DNA from: Rhodamnia argentea
Lineage: Eukaryota; Streptophyta; Magnoliopsida; Myrtales; Myrtaceae
Length of the DNA stretch: 64,000 bases
NCBI RefSeq assembly: GCF_020921035.1
Contig: NC_063156.1
Span: 29,498,283-29,562,282 of the forward strand
Direction of reading: 5' to 3'
Position numbers and translations under genes: made by a program
The notes under the pieces: generated by a model
Told to the model about the DNA's origin: nothing
Seen by the model: only the letters and a program-made list of their open reading frames with translations
The model's database searches: none
Part shown: piece after piece, positions 58,641 to 64,000 of the stretch
Layout of the letters: each line of letters opens with the position of its first letter
Position numbering within the stretch: position 1 is the first letter of the stretch

Positions 58641-61090
58641 GCATCAGAGTTGGAGTACCATGTCAAAGAAGAAGAAGAAGATGGAGATTCGGGGTCGCCG
58701 TCAAAGGAGTTCGACGTCCGTCAAGCATCGAAGCTCCGAGGCACAGAGGCTCATAAGTGGTTCGCGAGGCAGCTGATGCTCACCGAATGGATTATCGACG
58801 TCTCGGATCCTCTTTCTCAAGACTGGTTTTGACTCTCTCTCTCTCTCTCGCCTGTCAGTAAAATTCTACGGCCTAGATTTGTAGGGACATAAGATTAGAA
58901 GTCGCTTTGAAGAGCATTCAGCAAAGAGTTGGTTGTGGATGGTGATTGAACCAGTTAGGGATTGAATTACTAACTACTAAACTATGCGTTCATTTGGACG
59001 ATCGATAGTTGTGGATGGTGATCATTTGGTAACCTTCTGAGGCATTATTCGAGAGTATACTTGTCAAGTTCAGAAGATGTTCTTACTCTCTTATTCATAT
59101 TCAGAAAACTTCCTTTTGCTAGCCCTGCATTGCTTAACCAATGGGCAATATTAGACATCTTATCAGTTCCTCATGCGATAGCGTATCTTGCACTTTGCAC
59201 ATTCCTTTTTTATTTCGTCGCAGAATTGATTAAGTGTATGCGCGATGAGAGGGGGTTAATTGTCTTGTGCAACATTATTGTCGTGTCTTTTTTTCCTTCT
59301 CTGAAGCATTATGTTGTGTGCTTTCTTTTGAAGGTCATATTCCCATATGCCGTCCGGCATTCACCTCTAAAGATAGATGACTTGCTATTTGCAATCAGTC
59401 CATGGGATAAACGAGAGAATGAGTATCCTGACGTGGAAATGATAGATCAAGGATACATTTATTTCGCAGAAAATCTACTAATGGTCATTTGTATCGTATA
59501 CGATAATGAATTACTGAAAATGTTTAGGCATGGATTATTATTGATGTTGATATTATTTCCATCAACTAATATTCCAAAAGCTTACAAATAATTATTTATA
59601 GGAAGATGTGGTCCAAGTCATCGGATTTCTGTGAAACAAATCCACTCTCGGTGTAAACTAGGACGGGAAATTGCAGTCCTAGATCTGTCCTTCATATGGT
59701 GGCTACATTGATCTTTTCTTGATAGACTGCGATAATCGATTCTTGTGTGGATTTCAGCAGGTGCTGTTTGAGGTTCTCCACGGTAACATTGATGACGATT
59801 AACAGTTTCGGACTCAAGATGGACCCAAAAGCCGGTATACCTCTGTGGTGGATTTTAATTTCTAGCGGGCACGCATATGAATTTGAGCATTCTAGGTTTA
59901 AGCAGATGATGATGATCTTCTTTGTTTTTTCAAGTATGAGGTCATTAACGCACTGCAAATGGGCCCAAAAAGGAAATCCATCTGTTGCTATCGGGCACCA
60001 CTCGCTTTTAAAATACATGTTTGGATCAGATTAGACCAAATAAAAAGACCACTTATTCTGCCGGTTAACTAGTAATTTCCTATTCGACCAAAAAAAAAAA
60101 AGTAATTTCCTAAGTCTGAGTAACACTTTCTGTTACAATATGCAGTAAATTATGTTTACCCGTGTGCAGTAACTTTTCTGTCTAGATCATATATTTCATC
60201 CTTTTTTGGCCCATACTTTGTAAAATTTCCCTCAGATGAGCATGTAATGTAGGCTTAATCCGATGTACTACGCTTTGTGCCCTTCTGTGCAGCTAATTGG
60301 TTTTTTTTTTTTGGCCATGCCATTGCCATTCACCATGCTTTTGTCACGGTTTGGAAGTTTCAAGCTCGAAGCACCGTGAACCATCCAAGAAAATCGGACA
60401 TCTCTCTAGTGTTCTCTAGAATATGGACAACATTCAAAATGTACCATGCACTTTCATTGTTAAATAGGGAGGTGCAATTTTCACCATTAGATCGAGGATT
60501 GATCAACGGTTATAATCGAGGGAGTTTTTGTATATATAGGCTCCCCTCCTCTCATTTGAATCACGAGTCAACACAATCCGGAGCTTTTTTATTTATTTAT
60601 GGATCTTCTATTTGTTTTAGCCAGGCATTGCAATCCTTGTGAGTCTTCCTCTTTTCTTGTGAATTGTAATGTCGAATGCATTGCATACAGTTCCCGTTGA
60701 CATTACTTTACCTACCAATTATAGCGGGGTTGCAATTTTTGGGGTTACATATAGAGAGGCGAACTTTTTCTAATTTTTTAGTACATTGTGAAATAAATGA
60801 GTGTTGAATTGAAAATGTCTTTAGCAATGATAAGTTAGCTGCAACATACATGAAATAGAAGTGCTCAGCTAAATGAGCCAAGCTTCTCATTTACCACGTC
60901 TATTGTATCTTGACTAATATCTAGAAAATATATATATACACACACGAAATCGCCAATTGGACCCAAAAGTCACTACTTTTGATTTGAGAATGCAAATTGC
61001 CAGCTGGACCCAAAAGTCACTATCATTAGAAGTTTTTGATTTGAGAATGCAAATTCCATATATTCCAGATGCCATGAACCATAACAACTA
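58640..61090 (+). repeat. Segmental duplicate of the snurportin gene and its 3' flank
   Basis: Corresponds to 47385-52600. Matching landmarks include TCAGAAGGTGTTCTTAC/TCAGAAGATGTTCTTAC (47824/59070), ATATGAATTTGAGCATTCT (51359/59875), TCACCAT and TTTTGTCACGG (51855/60339) and GATGCCATGAACC (52581/61069). The order and strand are kept, so it is a direct duplication separated by the MRF gene. One 2.6-kb internal deletion explains its shorter length. Confidence 0.85.
58645..59450 (+). pseudogene. Truncated snurportin-1 pseudogene (exon 1 part fused to exon 7)
   Basis: 58645-58825 repeats the last part of snurportin exon 1 (SELEYHVKEEEEDGDSGSPS ... LSQDWF in the read-through). Intron 1 sequence then follows to 59264, where it jumps directly to the end of intron 6, and exon 7 follows at about 59335 (VIFPYAVRHSPLKIDDLLFA). 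Exons 2-6 are missing. The N-terminal coding part is also absent. The parental stop TAA is replaced by CAA, so the exon 7 frame reads on into 3' flank. Copy similarity extends far beyond the gene, to about 61090, showing a segmental duplication rather than a reverse-transcribed copy. Confidence 0.85.
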
Positions 61091-61130
61091 GACATGCTCT
61101 CACCGCAATAGTATATTTTTTTAGATGATT

Positions 61131-61280
61131 AATACATATAGAAAGATGTGTTTATGTGTAATACATATAGAAAGATGTGTTTATGTGTGATGTGACCTTG
61201 AAACTACATTATCCGAAGACTATGGTGCGATCATTTCCTTAAATGTGTGTTTATGTGTGCACCTTGAAACTACATTATCC
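61131..61280. repeat. Short tandem repeats (period 29) and a duplicated 22-mer
   Basis: AATACATATAGAAAGATGTG followed by TTTATGTGT occurs twice in tandem (61131-61159 and 61160-61188). ACCTTGAAACTACATTATCC then GAA occurs at about 61194 and 61261. No function inferred. Confidence 0.85.
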
Positions 61281-61509
61281 GAACATGTTAAGTTACTATG
61301 GGGCAATCAAATATCAAATTTAATGATTAAATTACTAGGAATGGATTTGCTTAAGGTAAAGATCAGGAAAGAGAGTGTCACAAAGCAGTCTTTCTAGGAC
61401 TGACTAATAGACTTAGGGCCGTTCAAATTATTTATGTACTCCAATGACAATTGAACATGATAAAACATTGCTAGCGAAGTCTTCTGAATAAAACCACAAG
61501 TTATAATAA

Positions 61510-64000
61510 TCAGGAAGCCAAGGTGGTTTTGGCGCAACTGTCATGTACGCAGGCTAATACATCGCTGTACTCTCTTGATATCGTGAAGGAATCGTACACT
61601 AGGCCGTCACGGCTTTTCTTGTACTCAAAGAGAAGAGACGAGCGATTGAAGGCTGTCAGCTTCACAAATCCCCAGTCATAATCTCGGTACAGGCTCCAGC
61701 TCGGTGTGAGTTGGCTAAATTCCGACAAATGGGCTCCTCCCCCACCAGCGACTACGTGGATAGTTCCATTGACGATGCCCGAATAATGATTCTTTTCTGA
61801 ATTAACACACTGGTTCTGTTCCACAAAGGGGAGATAAAAGAATCAAATATGGTGTTATGCAGGTAAGGCCTCCGGAAAGCCAATTGACAAATTATTATTC
61901 TCGACTTGAAGAGATTGAATTCAAAAGTTGATATGACAGACTGTTATGTGAGAGTGCAGTGCTGGTTTGATCACATTGATGTATACCAAAATTAATTGGA
62001 ACAGATTCTAAAATATCCTAAGAACTGACTCCTAGAACTTTGCCTTGAATTCAAGACAAAGTTTGCTAGAAAATCAGGATTCAGGGCATAAATTCATAAT
62101 ATCTAAGCGTCAACACGCTATTGCTATAAAGAAACTCAGTCCAGGAAACGAACGATGTTGCTCAAGTGGTCAACTCATGGCTATAGGGCAGTGCACAAGC
62201 AGCAAGTGGTCAACTCATGGCTATAGGGCAGTGCACAAGCAGGAGAGACCGTACTTAGTAATTAACCGAAAAAAGGGACCTTTGTACTTGCTATGAGCAG
62301 TGGCATAAGCATTCAACCGTTTTGCAACACCATATAACAATCAATCTGAGCGTACCTGATAGATAGGGCAAGTTCTTTCATAGTTATGTACATGGCCATA
62401 GAAGGCAATGTCCACTCTGTATTTCTGCCACAGCTTCTGTAAATTTTGCCTTCCCATGGGTTCTTCAAAAGAGCCCTCTGAGCCATAAAAACTGTCGGAA
62501 GAATAACCAAGGACCCGATGGGCCGCAAAAATCAACCAGGGCTGCTTGCGCCTGTCCACAGTTGCAAGACAGTTTTCAATGAACCTGTACTGTTCGGATC
62601 CCTCCCTCCAGTCGTGCTCACTATCGGCTATACAAAAGCGAAACATTCCATAGTCTGTTGAGTACCTGCAAAATGTATATGTCAACAGCATATTTCTAAT
62701 ACCTAAAATACATGTGAATCAACCACAACCACTGTCTTCAGAGATCATGAACTCTCTCAATCTCAAAAGATAACAGTCTAAAATTTATTGAGCAACCTCC
62801 TATTATATTTTCTCTGATTTGAAAGCACTCAAGCAAGGAAAGGCAAATGATAAACGAGAGCAAGCATCAAACACAGCTCCCTTCTGTGTGATGACTGAAT
62901 CCCAACGTTACGAACAAACGGAGGAAACAAGCTTCAAAAGATGAGTGACCCCTTTAGCAATTCTGCTAGTGACCAAGTTATCTCCTTACTTCCGATTAAA
63001 TAAAAAAAAAAGAAGTCATCTCCCTACTCTTCATGCATGAGAGTTAATGTCTTGTCTTTTCTTAAACAAGGATTTGAGCTATTTACCAGAACTTAGCTCT
63101 GTTCTCAGCAGGAACATAGAACATGGTCTCTGCAAGCACGCCACATTCCCCTCCTGAATCCGTGTTCTCGTAGAAGGATCCCGAGTTTGGCCAATCACGT
63201 TCATGATTACCACTGCAGTTGAAATAAACAAGAGGATATTCAACCAAGGAAATGGAGTTACTCAAGGTGAGTGATAGTATAACAAGAGAGATAAACAGAA
63301 TGAGCAATGACACACAACCTTCCAACCATATATGGGACGGTTGATGCAATAGGCTCCACTTGTGCTGTGAATTGATCCCACTCTGAGATGTACCCGTTTG
63401 CATAACAAATGTCTCCGATATGGAAAACTATGTCTATGTTCTTCAAATCTTTGATTAGTTGGTCTGTGGTATTAAGTGAACCAGGCTGGTAGTCACTATA
63501 TTCATTCGAACCATCTCTCTCACCCTAAAAATATATATGAACAAATGCAGTCAATCAAAAACAATTAATGTAACATTGCTGATTAGAGTTAAGGAAAGAA
63601 CAAGCTCTGGTATGAATACTATCATATTTCCCAGGACACGTGCCATGCACTTCTACTGCGTTGTAATGACAAAATCTGATGCATATCATACGACCATAAA
63701 GAGAAATTCATATCCCAGCTCTCACTCAACCCAGAAAGGCAACAGTTGGAAAAATATAAGGATCATATATGCACCTTTCCCATGTCACCGAATACTATAA
63801 TGCGTTGCAGCGAATCTTGTCCAGGATATGGAGATGATTTCAATGAATAGCTCTTACTCCAGATATAGGTACCATTTGACAACCGATGACCCATCTTGTA
63901 GGTATACCTGAAACCCATGCGAACATATGAGAATAGATGATGCTGACACCTCATCCCAACACTCTCACTAGAAACAATTGTAAGATGCATACACAGAGTT
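61510..64000 (-). CDS. PAP27: Purple acid phosphatase, PAP27-like (C-terminal part; gene continues past the window)
   Basis: Secreted or vacuolar dimetal metallophosphoesterase family. Minus-strand exons seen: 63993-64000 (edge), 63775-63907, 63319-63524, 63087-63212, 62356-62665 and 61510-61815, phases agreeing throughout. Family metal motifs appear in order: VFGDMGK (GDxG), HIGDICYANG (GDxxY), SGNHERDW (GNH), FAAHRVLGY (xxxH) and YGHVHNYER (GHxH), so all usual ligand positions seem occupied. Other landmarks are YTYKMGHRLSNGTYIWS, PGSLNTT, YSTDYGMFRFCIAD and VVAGGGGAHLSEFS. The C-terminus ends CAKTTLAS. The closest Arabidopsis relatives are the PAP1/PAP27 group, annotated there as probably inactive, so activity is uncertain. 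The N-terminal third, including any signal peptide, lies outside the window. Confidence 0.93.
62163..62242. repeat. Perfect 40-base tandem duplication in a PAP27 intron
   Basis: CAAGTGGTCAACTCATGGCT followed by ATAGGGCAGTGCACAAGCAG occurs twice with no difference, in the intron between 61816 and 62355. Identity implies a very recent event. Confidence 0.95.

Overview
This window looks like nuclear DNA from a dicot plant. The genes have short exons with GT-AG introns, every recognisable product is a plant nuclear protein, and the intergenic DNA is AT-rich and full of transposons. The mix of gene families and the style of the foldback repeats would fit a woody rosid such as a Myrtaceae species, but that is inference. 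I see no bacterial, organellar or viral genes, no CRISPR array, and no tRNA or rRNA gene I can support.

Layout. 1-4.3 kb: the edge of a possible minus-strand gene, then non-coding DNA with one MITE. 4.3-6.6 kb (-): ribosomal protein uL22/RPL17, seven coding exons, with a telo-box/site II promoter. 6.9-7.9 kb: two abutting foldback elements. 8.0-23.4 kb: a dense nest of PIF/Harbinger-type DNA transposon material. It holds a dead transposase, split SANT/Myb-like ORF1 pieces, a five-unit array (three direct, two inverted), an inserted probable copia LTR, a stranded R2R3-MYB exon and a possible orphan signal-peptide exon. 23.9-27.1 kb (+): SnRK1 regulatory subunit gamma (KING1-like). 30.6-32.6 kb (-): intronless EXO70 exocyst subunit. 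33.9-36.1 kb: a TTA-flanked Tourist/Harbinger-like element carrying a 5'-truncated LINE with its own target-site duplication. 38.6-39.1 kb: a probable solo LTR. 39.8-41.5 kb (-): COMMD9-like protein. 43.0-45.1 kb (-): DYW-class PPR protein. 46.3-46.8 kb: a MITE with a near-perfect 9-bp duplication. 47.2-51.0 kb (+): snurportin-1. 52.8-55.9 kb (-): MA3-domain translation regulator (MRF/ECIP1 type). 56.7-57.6 kb: a long-TIR element. 58.6-61.1 kb: a second, internally deleted copy of the snurportin region. 61.5-64.0 kb (-): purple acid phosphatase, running off the right edge.

The genes are ordinary single-copy plant housekeeping and signalling genes and do not form an operon-like system. They touch translation (RPL17, MRF), energy signalling (SnRK1 gamma), secretion (EXO70), snRNP import (snurportin), organelle RNA editing (PPR-DYW), COMMD trafficking and a phosphatase-family protein. 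The EXO70, PPR and PAP genes resemble the Arabidopsis neighbours At5g50380, At5g50390 and At5g50400, which suggests partial conserved synteny (from memory, unchecked). The most unusual content is structural: the Harbinger nest, the LINE inside a Tourist element, the 9-bp-TSD MITE family, and the snurportin pseudogene made by duplication and a microhomology deletion.
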